DNA of 64,000 bases from Tilletia caries (Eukaryota > Basidiomycota > Exobasidiomycetes > Tilletiales > Tilletiaceae), in assembly GCA_032718865.1 (NCBI GenBank), contig JALUTQ010000020.1, forward strand, positions 900,587 through 964,586, given 5' to 3'. Position 1 is the stretch's first letter. Each line of letters opens with the position of its first letter. Position numbers and translations under genes: made by a program. The notes beneath the pieces were generated by a model. It was not told the origin of the DNA. It did no database searches and saw only the letters and a program-made list of their open reading frames with translations. Positions 21,167 through 33,999 of the stretch are shown one piece after another.

Positions 21167-24025
21167 ATGTATTCATTGATCGTTCCAGCCGCTCTCACTA
21201 GTAGAGCTCGCCGGGATGCGCTACCTCCGCACACGCTATGCTCAGAGCAAGCACGAGTGCACGACACCCGCAGCCTGTCCACGTATCTTGCAAGAGCTGC
21301 CCTCCAACAGTGAGTCGATCTACGATGGCCAGCATACAGCATAACAGTTGCCCTACAGCGCTGATCAACGCTGCGATCCGATTGCTCTACCTCCAGCGGA
21401 TACCCCATCGACGAGTTCGAGGAGTCCGTCCAGCCTCTGCTACAGGACGAGCCAGGCGCGCCTCAGCCGCAAAAGCCAGTCAACGGCAGCAGCAGCAGCG
21501 GTAGCAAGAAGGACACCAAGAAGACCAGCAAGCAGGCTGTCCTCCAAAAGATCAAGGAGCAGCAAGCGCAAGCAGCAGCCAAAGCGGCACTCAACAACGG
21601 CAAGTCTGCCAAAGGCCGCTCCTCTTCCACCCCAGCCCAGACCGATATCCCCAAAGGCGACTACATCATCAAGGCAGACCAGTACGTCAAGATTGCGCGC
21701 TTCCTCGCCGAGAAGAAGGTCGTCGTGCCCCTCGAACTCCTCTTGCTGCTTCGACGCTGCATCAGCCTCCGTCTCGCAACTCTTCGTCGCTTCTTGCCCA
21801 ACCCAGATCTTTCGACTTACACCCACGAGTACTTCGTCAAATGTCTCAGCGAGGTCGGCGATATTCTTCAGGAGGCCCGTGAATCAGCCCTTGGCGGTGA
21901 CAGCAAAGAGGGGACCGGAAAACAGGAAAAGTCCTCGTCCGGTAATCGCTTCTCATCCCTTGCCGATCTGGAAGCCAGCGTCGAACAGCATGAACTGGGC
22001 GAAGCGCTCGAGGAGATCGAAATCAGCCAGCCAGTCAAGCACCCGAAGGCAGCCTCAGCAGCGAATGCCAACTTCGGTCTTGAGTCAAGCAGGGACGAAA
22101 TCTTCATGTCCGTGCTCACCCTCTTCGCCGACATGCACGACATCCGCAAGTACATCGTCAAGCTCTGGACCGAATACGGCAACGGCAAGACTCACCTCAT
22201 CACCGCAGCGCTCACCACGGATGCAGTTCTCGAGATGGTCCGCCCCTACCATGATGAAGTGATGGAACGGGCCATGCCCTTCCTCGGCGGCGATGTTGAG
22301 TCGATGGTGTCCTCTCTCATCGTCTATCTTTGGCAACAAAGTGGGCAAGGTCAAAGCACAATGACTTCAGCCGAATTGGACGACGGGACACCTCTCCTGG
22401 CTATCATTCCAAGCGATAGCTGGACGGAAGCAGTGCACGATGCGCTCTTCATGCCCGTCTACCGGGCACTCTTGGACATATACAAGAAAACCCCAAATCG
22501 GCACTACGTCTTTGTGTTGGGCCCAGATCGTCTTGACTGGGACGACTCCAAAGACTGGACTCGGGCATCGGCGTCGGAACGATGGGCGCAAGTCCGGCGG
22601 CTGATCAACATGACCTACACGGACAAAATCCTGCTCACTGCTTGCTGTGCCGACGAAGGCCTCATGGAACACCATTTCATGGACGAAACGACAAAGTCAA
22701 TCGCTAGCATCCTCGACAGCCGCAAATTCAGTCATCACGCGGTGTTCTGCGCGACTGTCTGGACCGACATCAACCTCAATCTCCGGACAAAGACCAACCG
22801 CGCCTATGAGGACCTTCGACTGGCGGCAACTCAAATGAAGGCGGCGTGGGACGCTGAGGTCAAGAAACCATGTAGATGGACGGTCATGAATCTAAAGAAG
22901 ATCCACGACTTTCGCAGCATGCTCAACCTGTACGTCCGACAGCCGGACCTCGTCAATTCGCGCGAGAGGGAATCGAACCGCAGGCTAGGGCGTCAGCCGC
23001 CGAAGCGAAAGCGAATGCTGATGTTTCGCGACCCTGTCATGTGCGGCGTAATCCTTGGCCGCCTTTCTGCGCTCAATCAGGATTACGGCTGGCGAATGGC
23101 CGATTGTTCGGAGCCGGCCCTGCTCCTGGGACACCTCTCTTACGCGTGCGCGTCCTTTGGTCTCTCGGATCCTTCCACTTTCCCACAGTGGCCGGACATG
23201 GAGCTCTTTTTCAAGATCCACTCCACCTCGCCAACAGGGGATGGAAGACCCCACGAGAATCTGGTGGACTCGTACCTGGGACTGCTGCGGGTGCTTAGTG
23301 TCGCACCGCAGACACTGGCAGCCATGCGTAGACTGGACGCGGAGATCTGTCTCCCAGACCGCAATCGGAACCGGACGATAAAGGAGGAGGTAGACCATCA
23401 GCACATCCTCAAGGATCAGACCAAGTTGTTCAGGCTGCTCAAGAGCAGAGTGTTCGGAATTCGCAAAATGACGGTCGACATCTCCACCTTTGAGGCGCTA
23501 CTAGCCGAAATGGCAGCACCTGAGAGCAAAGTAAAGAAGGACACACGTGCGACGGAGCTCCGAAAATCAACCTCCTCCATCCGCAAGCAATACTCAATCC
23601 TCCAACTCGCCGCCGTGATGAAAGACGGAGTCAACGCAGAACTGCCCCTCATCCTTTTTAGGTATGTCTCTTTCCACGCTCGCTGTGCCGACCTTCACGA
23701 GAAGATCCGGGTCGCCTTCCGTGACGACCTCATGACAACTCGAGGCGTAGGTTACTGTGGCTGTTGTGACGGGGAAAACCCGCGCAGCTTGATCACGGCC
23801 ATCCTGGGCGAGGCTGCGCAAGTTGAGCGCGATATCGAACGGAAGATACGTGGGATGCGTGGCGTTCGTGGTATGGCGCAATCCCGTGGAAGGAGCGAGC
23901 TCTTCGGGAGGGTCGCTGAGTTTGTTGCTGAGTACCTACGATACCCGGATCGTGCTGATACTGGTGTTCGCAAGATGATCGGCACAAGTGGGCTCGTCGA
24001 AGAGCTGAAACGTTTGCAGGTCTGA
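21167..24025 (+). CDS. DUF6604-type fungal protein, function unknown
   Basis: Predicted 923-aa protein from two exons, 21167-21309 and 21397-24025. Splicing gives DTRSLSTYLARAALQHGYPID, which resembles the start of the fungal DUF6604 domain (LPxxY...DTxxLxxWLAxxA). A Lys/Gln/Ala-rich linker follows, then DQYVKIARFLAEKK and a run of helices (LELLLLLRRCISLR). Codon use is strongly coding to the stop. An in-frame TGA directly precedes the ATG, which fixes the start. No catalytic motif was recognised. Gene order (divergent from THOC3-like) gives no firm functional clue. The DUF name is from memory of the domain start and is the weakest part of the call. Confidence 0.72.
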
Positions 24026-25297
24026 CGGAACGGGCTGCAGCGCTGCGCACTCACTTTGTCATCGATTTTGAAGTTGGGACGAGCACACCCTTTCACGTTT
24101 TCTCGACACTGTTGTTGTATTCAATATTGATGCTGTATTCTCTGCCTCCAATTTACGCCATGATTGTCCGCTTATGTTTTTGCGGAAAGCCACGAGCCAT
24201 GCGTGACGCATGTATAGAGGTGCTTCAGAATTGCGACAAACATGCCCTGATTGGGAAAATCGGAGAGACGGTGAGCGGACGTGTTGATGCGGATACGTGA
24301 TGGGATTTCAATACTGAGGAAGGGGAGGGTTAGGTAAAATGTAAGCCATAGCAGCCTTCGCACCAAGATCAGTCCCGGACGATATGCTCATTCGTCTCGT
24401 TCTGCGAGTCGCAGCCTCTCATGGCCCATGGGTATACTGCGTGCTGACCTAGTCTCGATCCATCCCTGCGAATCTTTGCTGAGTGACGGAGAAGTGGCTG
24501 GACACCGCTGAGGCAGTACGTGTCGACATGCAGGACACTGAAAGACAAGCTCAAGATCAGAAGACTCGTGGAAGCGGACGCATAATTGGATCGCACGTAC
24601 CGAGGTATATAGTGGAAGGCAGACCCATGGTTCACCGGATGCCCGTAAGATCAGAGATCGTTGCCGGAGGTAGTACACTGTTCAGACCCTGGAGACGCGA
24701 GATTGTAAAGACGACATCAAGAGGTGGATGCCATGCAAAGAGAACCGGAGAGAGAGTCGAACATTGTATCCTAAAAGAGAAAAAGGGGATCCCTCCCGTT
24801 TTAAAGATCGAGCTGGGGAGGCCGCACACCTGAACGAGGAGATGCACAAGACATAGAAGCTCAATGCGCACCTCTTGACTGATCGATTTCGATGTCTTCG
24901 CTGTTGTTGCTGAAGGAAGCAATGGAAGGGGAAGAGAGAGCAGAAATGAAGACAGGAGGAGGATAAGTCAGCACTCAGCAGTTGGCACCTCGTAATAGGA
25001 AGTCAGGAACGTCTCCTTTGTATCTGTGTAGGAGAACGTATCAGCGCCAACTTCTCTCATACTTGTGTGTGCCGGGTCTACGAAATCTGCCTCAAGCCTG
25101 TTCTGGTCCGTGGTATGATCATCCGAGGCAGTTATCAACAAGGAACAAGGCTTGAAGCTTGAGCTTGACGGAGAACAAGTCGACGTGGCAACAAAGAGGT
25201 GGCAACCAATTTGAGTACAGCAAATCGATCAACACCAAATTATCGCAAGGACATTGAGTGGAAAAGCGACCCGGCGGACGACTGAACGTTGGTGACA
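24026..25297. other. Spacer between DUF6604 gene and kinase-like pseudogene
   Basis: Convergent 3' ends with about 1.3 kb between. Only short frames without domain-like sequence; nothing recognised. Confidence 0.4.
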
Positions 25298-26947
25298 TTA
25301 AGCCCACTGCTTGAGGACTTCGACGATTTCCTTGAGAAGCGGTCGGTCTCGCGGGTCGTAAGCGCAGCAGCGTCGCACCAGATCCTTGACGGCTGAAGGG
25401 ATTCGCAACTCCGTTTCGGCGGGGGTATGGGCATACAACCTTGGACCGGCGATGTGAATCTCATCGTAGCGGCAGCGTTCCATCCAGGGGAACTCCACGG
25501 AGCAATGGAGTAGTTGAGACAAGACACAGCCGACGTTGAAGACACCCAGGCGCTCCATCGCCTCGGGCATAGCGGCTAGCTCGGCACGGATGGTTTTCTC
25601 TTTGTTGGTGCGTACCTCGCTGTGGGTGTAATGAAGCTGTCCGCCCTGCATCGACGCAATCCAGTGTCCGCTAATCTCTGGCGGCGGGTCTCCATCAAGA
25701 TTGTAGTATACCTTCAGGGGCTCGAGATCTATTATGATCATGCGATCGTTTGGCGGTGGTGCTGACAGAAGAGCATTCTTCCTGGAGATGTCGTCCATGA
25801 CAAAGCCGTGGGAATATATGTGATGCAACCCCGACACGAACTCGAAGCAGTAGCGAAGTTCGGTTTCGACCGACAAGCAGTGCTGGATATCGGTGGCATT
25901 TCCACCGGAGAAAAAGGGCAGGATCATGCCGACAAGTCGATCTCCATTGCTGCGGACTATGTCGGTGTTCATTTCGTGGTCGGCCACAGTGATCAGAGCG
26001 AGTGGAGCCGGCATTACGTTCGGGTGAGGTGGAAGACCGGAGAGGATTTCTGCTTCACGTAGCGGATCCGCGAGCGCTGCAGCGTGGTCGGCGGCCATGG
26101 TCCCGTTGGTTGGGATATGGAAAGTCTTGAGCAACGCCCGGATGGGCACGGTGGCGGGTGGGATCACGACGTCGACGAGCAAGATATGGTCGAGCATCCA
26201 GCAGGAGACATAAGTGTCGATCCCGGCTAATGTGATCCTAGGAAGTAGGAACGTTCGGACACATGTTTGCTGGCAGGAATGGAAGGGCCGCATGTACGAT
26301 GTCGCGGAAGGTTTCACCAAGGACATCGATTCGGACTTCGCCAGTAGTGGTGTCCGTATCCAGCTTGACGAAGAGCTGGGAGCCCTTGCTATGGTGCTCC
26401 TTGATGACGGCGGGCAGTAGTGCCTTAGCCTTGCGATCGAGCTCCTCCTCGAGTCGGTGGACTGCTTCGGGCTGATCTTTGCTCTGGGGCTTGCCTCGGC
26501 GACGCCAAAAAGTGCGCTGCGGATCTCCCCAGGTCTTGGTGATCGTGTCGAAGAAGAGAGTCTCAAACGGAACGGCAGCGCCGTCTGTGATAGGTGTCCG
26601 AGGAACGAGCACATGAATCAGCATGTGCTGATAGGCGTAAGATAGGCGCAGACACTGCTCGCTCCGACTCAGTTCATAGTCGACGACCTTGAATTCGTTC
26701 GGCTTCTATTGGAAGGTATTGAGCCTAGAGTCAGCTTCAAGTACTGGGAGCTGTTTGAAATATGAGTACTCACTGATGCGATCTGATCTCCTTCGAGATA
26801 TCCTGAGTTGGTGATCCGGAACATCCTCCGTACCAGGGGGATTCGCCTTGCTGAAGGCGGGCGGGGAGATGAGATTCTGAGCGAAGTTGGTGAAAGAATA
26901 ATCCTCGTCCAGGACGGTCCGGACGGTAAGGACGCAGAGAACAGCAA
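25298..26947 (-). pseudogene. Kinase-like protein gene, 7-bp frameshift
   Basis: Paralogue of the intact gene at 45051-46486. The N-terminal half (through 26238) and C-terminal half lie in different frames. At ~26238-26250 the coding strand reads CCTACTTCCTAGG; dropping seven bases rejoins VP-RI, exactly as in the paralogue. No intron could be that short. The C-terminal half keeps kinase-fold landmarks: PIRALLKTF (candidate Lys), EAEILSGLPPHPNVMP, HGFVMDDISRKNALL (catalytic loop) and IIIDLE (metal-binding DFG position). It ends CCAYDPRDRPLLKEIVEVLKQWA-like. Upstream exon sequence continues to about 26690 (FKVVDY..) and possibly 26947. Probably a recently inactivated gene. Confidence 0.65.
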
Positions 26948-27586
26948 GGGTATGTCTAGGGAGAGGAGAGGGAAAAAATGGCCGGGTGGGAGTGGCAGTG
27001 AGTGGTGGTGGTGGTGGTGGCTAGTCAGTGGCTATTGGCACAACCGAGCAAAGATTGGGGGGGGGGGGGGGGTCACCTCATCTCTTTCCCTTTGTGTTCT
27101 TTTCCCTTTGTCTGCCGGCATTCGCATCAATCATGTCCTACATAGACAGGCTGCCAATTGCCATGAGAAGATGGCACTTCGGCCGTTGGGAACGGAGATA
27201 AGGGAGTCTCTTGGGGTCTTTGCCTGGGGTCTTACATATCTCGCCTCCACTCTACCACCCTTCCAACAAACGTCAGTGCGTCGCTGTGGAAATCCATGAG
27301 GTCGACGTATCGACATTCGACGTGCTTCAAGCGAAAGTTTCGGTCAGGCGCAAGGGTGCAGTTGGACCGTCACAGCGTCCCAGCGTCCCAGCCTACTAGA
27401 GGGGGAGCCGAACCTTCTGGATATGTCTCGGCGCCGAGCTACGGACGGAGCTACCGCACGAGTCACGTCTCGCTGAAGATATATAAAGGAGTAGTGTGTT
27501 CGAGCTGATCACTGCATCCCTGTTTTCCCCATCATCCCCCCGTGATAACATTCCCATCCCAATTTGCTCCTCTCATAGTATTCGCC
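26948..27586. other. Spacer with 16-G tract before OYE gene
   Basis: Contains a GGT-rich patch near 27000-27025 and an uninterrupted run of about 16 G at 27057-27072. The proximal part is the OYE promoter. No gene recognised. Confidence 0.5.
27480..27487 (+). promoter_or_regulatory. TATA box of OYE gene
   Basis: TATATAAA, 100 bases upstream of the OYE ATG at 27587; a good core-promoter match at a normal distance. Confidence 0.55.
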
Positions 27587-29038
27587 ATGGCAGACACATC
27601 CTCCCTCGCCTCCCTCAAGACGGACAACTTCGTGCAGACCTTCCAGGGTCATGTCCCCGTCGGCACATTCACCAAGAAGATGCTGCCCGACGACCAGGAG
27701 ATACCCCATCTCTTCCGGCCTATCAGTCTCCGCACCAAGGGAAAGGACGGCAAGACATCGGCCCTCACCCTCAAGAACCGCGCCATCGTGTCGCCGATGT
27801 GCCAATACTCGGCTGAGAACGGCTTTGTCAGTCCTTGGCACGTTGCCCATCTTGGTTCCTTTGCCATTCACGGCGCAGGTACCATTATGACTGAGGCATC
27901 CGCTGTCACGCCCGAGGGTCGCATCACCCCGCAGGACGTCGGGATCTGGTCTGACGAGCACGCCAAGGCGCACGGCAACGTCGTCGCGTCGCTCAAGCGC
28001 ATCGCCGACAAGATCACCGTCGGAGTCCAGCTCGCCCACGCCGGCCGCAAGGCTTCCACATGGTCGCCCTTCTACCGCGGAGAGCGCAAGCACAAGGAGC
28101 GGGTCGACAAGGACGAGGGCGGCTTCCCCGACGAAGTCGTGGGTCCCTCCGCCGAGCCCTACAACCCGCAGTGGATCACCCCGCGCGAACTCTCGGTAGA
28201 CGACATCAAGCGACTCCAGCAGGCTTTTGTCGATGCCGCCCAGCGCGCGTACGAGGTCTCGGGATACGACTTCGTAGAGGTCCACGCTGCCCACGGGTAC
28301 CTGCTTCATAACTTCCTGTCCCCCGTCTCCAACAAGCGCACCGACAACTACGGCGGCTCGTTCGAGAACAGGACGCGCTTCTTGCTCGACACGGTACGCG
28401 CCATCAAGCAGCGCTGGCCCGAGCGCTCGCTGTGGGTCCGCATCAGTGCCACCGACTATGCCGAGCATCTCGAGCCCGGACAGGAGACTTGGAACATCGA
28501 GAGTTCGATCAAGCTCGCGCAACAGCTCGAGCAGGAAAATGTCGACTTCCTCGACGTGTCTGCAGGTGGTGAGTTTATTTTGACCTGATCGGACGCATTC
28601 CCTTTTGCACATTTCTGACGCGTCGTCGTGATCCCTGTAGGATTGACTCCCGAGCAACGCATTTCGCCCGGTCCCGGATACCAACTCGGCTTCGCCTCCG
28701 CCATCCGCAAAGCACTCCCCATCTACCAGTCCAACGCACCCACCTCCAAGGCGCGCTCCACCGCATCCGACGGTACCACCCCCGAACAAGCCGAGCACAT
28801 GGTGGTCGGCGCCGTCGGTCTCATGGACGGCGGGTCCTCCGCCCCCGGCGACCTCGCCGAGAAGGCGATCGCGAACGGCGAGACGGACGCCATCTTGCTC
28901 GCGCGTGGCTTCTTGTCGAACCCGAAGTGGGTAACGGACGCCAGTGAGCGGTTGGCGAAGGGGATCAAGGCGGGCGGCTCACCGCAATACCACCGCTCGC
29001 ACGAGTTCCGTCCTGCGAAGGCGCAGAACCACAACTAG
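27587..29038 (+). CDS. NADH:flavin oxidoreductase / Old Yellow Enzyme family
   Basis: Predicted 459-aa FMN enzyme, two exons (27587-28568, 28641-29038), frame kept. It reduces activated C=C bonds with NAD(P)H. The TIM-barrel signatures are in order: LKNRAIVSPMCQYSAENG and HLGSFAIHGAG (FMN binding), VQLAHAGRKAS, GYDFVEVHAAHGYLLHNFLSP with the conserved His-Gly-Tyr, NYGGSFENRTRF, FLDVSAGG and ILLARGFLSNP. The CQYSA pattern resembles the YqjM-like (class III) OYEs rather than classical yeast OYE2/3. The start is the Met directly after the C/T-rich leader; the longer frame from 27542 opens with a non-ATG codon. Neighbouring peroxiredoxin suggests a shared stress role, which is inference. Confidence 0.93.
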
Positions 29039-29329
29039 AGAGTGATATACTTATGTATATGTAGACCATGGACATAGAAATCGCATCGCGCATCAATCAT
29101 CATCGCATCATCGACATCGATTTGTTTGTCACCCGCGTTTCAGTGCCAGATTTGCGTGATGTTCTGCGCACGGGCCTCTCCGCGTCTCACTCCTGCGAAG
29201 CGGCGAGAGTACGAGTACATGATGAGGATGGGAGCTTCGCCGCTGTCCTCCCTGCCGACCACCATCTGTCCCACTTTTCAATCGCACTCCCTCTCCCACA
29301 CCCGTAACTTCTATCACCAGAAAGTAAAG

Positions 29330-30093
29330 ATGTCTTCCCAAATTGTTGGCTCCACCATTCCCGACGTCACCCTCAGCGCCATCCACGTGAGTTCACTCCC
29401 AAGGGCAGATTGTTGGGTAACTGCAGCAAGGCGTGCGCTGACCTGACTTTCCCCCCTATTCTGATGTGCCGCGTAGTGGTCGCCCGAGCTCGAGAGCGGC
29501 GAGTCGTGCGGTATCCCCTCCAAGCTCAACACTCACAAGGGTACGTATCACTCCTTCGAGCATTCGCTGAGGGAGCCCATGCGCTGACCCCACCGACTTC
29601 TTGCGACCCTACAGAGTTCAAGGGCAAGAAGGTCGTTATTGTCGCCGCCCCTGGCGCCTTCACGCCTACGTGCCACCTTAACCAGTGAGTTCGTGGTCAC
29701 ATACTGCTTGTTGCACCCTAGTTTACTAAAAGGCATCGCTCCCTCGCTCCCGCGCCAAAACCCATCAGCATCCCCCCCTTCATCCAAAAGATTAAGGAGC
29801 TCAAAGGCAAGGGAGCCGACCAAGTCATCGTCCTGACCGCCAACGACGTCTTCGTCCAAGCAGCCTGGGGCAAGCACCTCGGCGCGCGCGACGACGTCCT
29901 GTTCGTCTCCGATTCCAACCTGGAATTCTCCAAGCCGCTCGGTGCGGCGCTCGACTTGTCTGCGCACGGGATGGGACACCGAACGGCGCGGTATGCGGCT
30001 ATTGTGAACGATCTCAAGGTGGAGTACTTTGAGATTGAGCAGGGGAAGGACTTGGAGGTCAGCTCCGTCGATGCCGTCCTTGCACGCCTGTAA
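29330..30093 (+). CDS. Peroxiredoxin, Prx5/PMP20 type
   Basis: Predicted 171-aa thiol peroxidase, four exons (29330-29386, 29477-29540, 29615-29684, 29769-30093). It reduces hydrogen and alkyl peroxides using a peroxidatic Cys in PGAFTPTCHLNH (about residue 47). KGADQVIVLTANDVFVQAAWG and DLSAHGMGHRTARYA are typical of the Prx5 subfamily. A second Cys lies in ESCGIPSKL near the N-terminus. The last residues, ARL, fit the peroxisomal PTS1 pattern, so peroxisomal import is plausible as in PMP20. All splice joins keep frame and the length matches the family. It lies 291 bases downstream of the OYE gene on the same strand. Confidence 0.92.
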
Positions 30094-30851
30094 TCTGGCC
30101 TTCATACAGCTACCGACCTTCCTAGACGCGTATCTTCTCTTCCATTGATAGCGTCCCTTTAAAATGGCCGGAGCAGAACAGCAATGCGAATTCCAAAGTG
30201 AAGGAGATGTAGTTTGGGGTCAAATGACAGATGAAGAAGACCAAAGAGTGGAGGGGGGCTGGTGGTACAGGCTACCGAAGGATCCAGGAAACCAGAGTGG
30301 TGAAAAAAGCGAATCGACGCGGATCGAATCGAGGTAAGTATAGTCTGTGGAAAGGAAGGAATTGGAGGCGAGGCGCGAGAATGGCCCTGCAGGAATATGT
30401 GTATCCAAGTGGTGATAGTACCTGTCAAAATGTCCGGTGTGGCGACCGAAACGGAGCTGCCGAGTGCCGAGAGAGGTTGGAGGTTGAAGGTTCCCAAAGT
30501 AGAAAAAGAGAGTAGAAGGCGAATAAAAAGGAAAGAGAGGCGGAAGCGGAGATGCTGCCTGCGTCGCGAAGACATCCGGGGGCCACCGTGTTTGAAATAC
30601 GGGGGGTTCTTCGGATAGCCCGTCTTGTGTGGGGCTGCAAGGCTGAACAGCGCTTCTTGCTCGTCAGGGGAAACGACCGGTGAGGAAGGTAACGAGCCGA
30701 CCGAGGAAGACGATTAGGCGAAGGGGAGGAAAAAAAAAAAAAAGAAGGCGATCCATGGTGTCAAGAAGTGATGTCCGTTGTGGTTCCGTGTTGCAGGCCA
30801 ATAAATTTGATCCGACAGGGCACGAAGGAACTTCTCCAGCACGAAAAGTCC
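30094..30851. other. Convergent spacer, peroxiredoxin to GH5 gene
   Basis: 3' flanks of two converging genes. Includes an A-tract at about 30729-30744. No gene recognised. Confidence 0.4.
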
Positions 30852-32962
30852 TCACTGCCCGCCAGCCCGGTCCAACCGAGCCATCCGCTCCCCGCGATGC
30901 GCACTCCTCCTCCTCCTGCTCTGCCCCGCGCACGCATTGTTGGGCAGCGACGAGACGTGGTCCTTGATGCTCTGTCCCGTCGCAGGCGGGGTGACGATGT
31001 TCTGCGCTAGGAGGAATTGGTAGTCGTACCGCGACATCTGGTTGGAGGTGAGGGCGCGGACTGGATTGGAGGAGTTCTTGGCTCGCCAGGTCCTGTTCAG
31101 GTTTACGAAAAGGGGTCACGTTGGAGTCAGTCATGGGAGGAAAGATGTCGAAGATCGGGGAGAGGGAGAGCGAACAGAGCAAGGGCGAAATTGTTGTGTT
31201 TGTACTCACCAGAATGCACTTCCTCCGCTGGAAGAGTATGCTGCCAGCTGGGTGTTCCAGTACTTCTTCAGCCACGCAGGGCTCGTGATGCCGCTGAGAT
31301 CGCTCCACTCGCCAAAGAAGACGGGCACCTGAATGTTGTTGTGGATCTGACCCAGCTGGCAGACGGTGCTAATGATGTTGTCTTCGTCAGAATTTGCAGG
31401 GAAGAAGCCCGGGTAGGGATGGGTCTCCCAGATGACGAGGTTGGGGTCCATGTTGTTCGAGGAGATGTATGACCCCCATTCGGTGGGGTCTTGGCCGTTG
31501 CGGTACCCAGGGTGGATGGCCATGACCATGCCGATGTTGGAGAGCGTCTTGTACGAGCGTACGTAGAAATTCTGGATCGCAGTCTGCCAGTCGTCTGAGT
31601 AAACATTGCCAGCGAATTGCTTGGGCTCATTGACCGGCAATACGGCAGCGATCACCGAGCTGTAGTTTTGTTGTTGGGTGATCCAGGTGGCGAGGGCCTG
31701 GATGACGGTGTCAGAGCGAGCCTGATTGGCCTTGGTGTACCAGGACGTTCCCTCAACGCCAAAGTCCTTCCTCAGACCTGTAGACTGGTCGCCGGACTGC
31801 GATCCTGGCATGCCATGCATCGAGATCGTGATGTAGATTCCTGTGCCGAAGAAACAGAATTCACGATATGAGTGGATGCAAATGCAAAGAGGAAAGCCCT
31901 GATGAAAACTCACCTCGCTTATGACACCACTCCATCAACATCCGCAACCGGTCAAGCTGCCCGGCATTGACGAAGGGCTCCCCAGGAGTGTCAATGAGAG
32001 CCCAGTATCCAAGCGTAACCCGGATCATATTGATGCCTGTGGACTGCATCGTGTCGATGTCGGACTCCTGGATGTAGTCACTGTAGTGCTGCTGAAGGGT
32101 GGAAACCGCATTGTTGCCGAGGTGGGCAGACCAGTTCCATTCATCCTCGCAATCTGGACATAAGCCGGTAAACCAGTCTTCGTCCAGCCAGCGTTCGAGC
32201 ACCAACCTGAGAGGACAAAGAAGAGGTCAAGACGTTAGTCTGTAGACGGAGTCATCGGATTCTGAATGATCAAGTGACTAACCAGTTGCCCAAGTTGATG
32301 CCATACGCTACGTTATTGGGATCGCGCCAATCATATCGTGCGAGCGGAGTGATGACAGGCGTGACCGTGGCATTATCACCGGAGGATGTACCTGAGTTGG
32401 GCTTTGTATCTTCGTTGGCGGATGCGTTGTTCCCGACCCCCTTGTCGGAGTCCATCTTCGAATGGGACAGGATCTTCCAGGCTGCAATGCCACCTCCGAT
32501 GGCGGCAATGGCAAGGAGCGCTAGGACAGCTATGAGCCATGGTTTGCGCTTGAAGATGCTGCCCTGCTTAGGTGCCCCTGCTGCTGCACCCGAACGTGTG
32601 GAGGCGAATGCGGCGGGGGCGCCACGGGTGGCCCCTGAATGCGCTTCGTCATCAAAGTACGAGCTCTGGTATGGCGCATTGTGTGCGGCTGGTGGGTACG
32701 TTGAGTCATGCAGTGGTGCAGAATATGGAGACCCCTGAGAGAAACAGAGAAGAATAAGGTCGAGACGTTAGTCTGGTAGACGAAGGTAATCGGATTCTGG
32801 ATGACCAAAACGACATACCGGCTGGTAAGGCAGGAACTGTTCTTTCTCCTGGAAGCTCATCTGAGCGCTGGGTCGAGGCGAGGCCATTCCCGCGTCCTCT
32901 GGCCTGGGATGGAAGCCGAGCTGGCTGACAGACGCCGCCGGCTCTTGGTATGGGTGCGACAT
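30852..32962 (-). CDS. Membrane-anchored exo-beta-1,3-glucanase, GH5
   Basis: Predicted 586-aa type II membrane glucan hydrolase acting on cell-wall beta-1,3-glucan. Exons on the minus strand: 32819-32962, 32283-32734, 31914-32206, 31210-31840, 30852-31092; the total is a whole number of codons. A cytosolic Pro/Ser/Ala-rich N-terminus is followed by one transmembrane helix (WLIAVLALLAIAAIGGGIAA, about residues 100-120). The catalytic domain starts near GINLGNWLVLERWLDEDWF. The acid/base Glu is in VLPVNEP and the nucleophile Glu in FFGEWSD. TMQSTGINMIRVTLGYWA is the usual early strand. The topology resembles yeast Exg2-type or Rhodotorula-type membrane forms; the domain is closest to GH5 subfamily 9, an inference from motifs. 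Confidence 0.9.
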
Positions 32963-33999
32963 CGATCTGTAACGTGGACACTAGGAAGAAGGAGGAGGAG
33001 AAAAGAAAAGAATGAGTGAGTGTGTAAGATGGGGGATAAGATGGAGGATCGTCGCCGCCATCGTCGTTGATGCTGCAGGTGCAGACTGCAGAGCTGTTAA
33101 GAGGGGTGGGAAGGAAGTCTCCGGGGTCGTTAGCACGACGCTCGCCAGCCCGAGCCTGAGGATAAGACAAGGCAGCGCGCAAGCCTCAATAAGAAGGCAG
33201 AATATAGTTGCATAAGGGTGGCGGATTGCCGGGGTTCACCTGTGTGAGCACTGAGCACGGCGCTATAGATTAACAAACAATTCGCACCTTGCCTGTGTTG
33301 AACGATTCATATTTCATAAGCTGAGGAAAATGAAACGTTTGGTGCCTATGATCATTTTTACATCGATCAAAACCAGACTCCCGAGATGGAACTTGCCCTT
33401 GCAGAAGTGCACAGCCAGAACTGCATGCGTGCGTGACTGGTCCAGGCGCAAGGTCCAAAGGACCGCGTGTCGGCTTGTTGAGGCTTGAGAGGTTGCGACC
33501 TCCAGCACGGCCCCTTCGCGCACTGAGGCCTGAGGAGGTGCGGACCATGCTGTGAAATGGGAAGGCGTGACTTGAAGATATTGCTGACAGCTCGAACCTC
33601 AAAGGCAGGGTGGGCGCGGACGTAAAACGCCTTCAGATTTCACCGCGTGGATAGGCTGTGAAACCTATTCCCTGCGGCTCACGCGGCTTCTACATATCTT
33701 TGGCGCTAGACACACGCTTTAGAGCTCGCCACCCGCCTTGTTCGTAACGCCCGAACCTGTGGTTTCGAGGTCCGATTCTTCGTTGGCTCTCGACTCTCGA
33801 GGCTGGAGGTGGTTGACACGAAGTTCTGCCCGACACGGGACTGGATGGTCTGCTGCTGCCTCCAAATGGGCAATCCGGGTGAAGAGACAGTCGAAGGTGC
33901 AATGAGATGGCCAAAGAGAGAACGAGAGAGACAAGAAAAGAGAGACATTCCCATCAGGAAGGATGAGATCCAATTGAAATGCAGGAGAGCTCCAGCCCC
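32963..33999. other. Spacer between GH5 and CRAL-TRIO genes
   Basis: Promoter of the GH5 gene on the left and 3' flank of the CRAL-TRIO gene on the right. Short frames only; nothing recognised. Confidence 0.4.

Noticed and set aside
20665..21408. 247-codon frame on the minus strand
   Set aside because: Product of the GCA/GCG microsatellite and of the antisense of the DUF6604 promoter.
27509..28798. 429-codon frame antisense to OYE
   Set aside because: A shadow of the strongly coding plus strand; no domain and Asp/Gly/Val-rich as expected for antisense of GC-rich codons.
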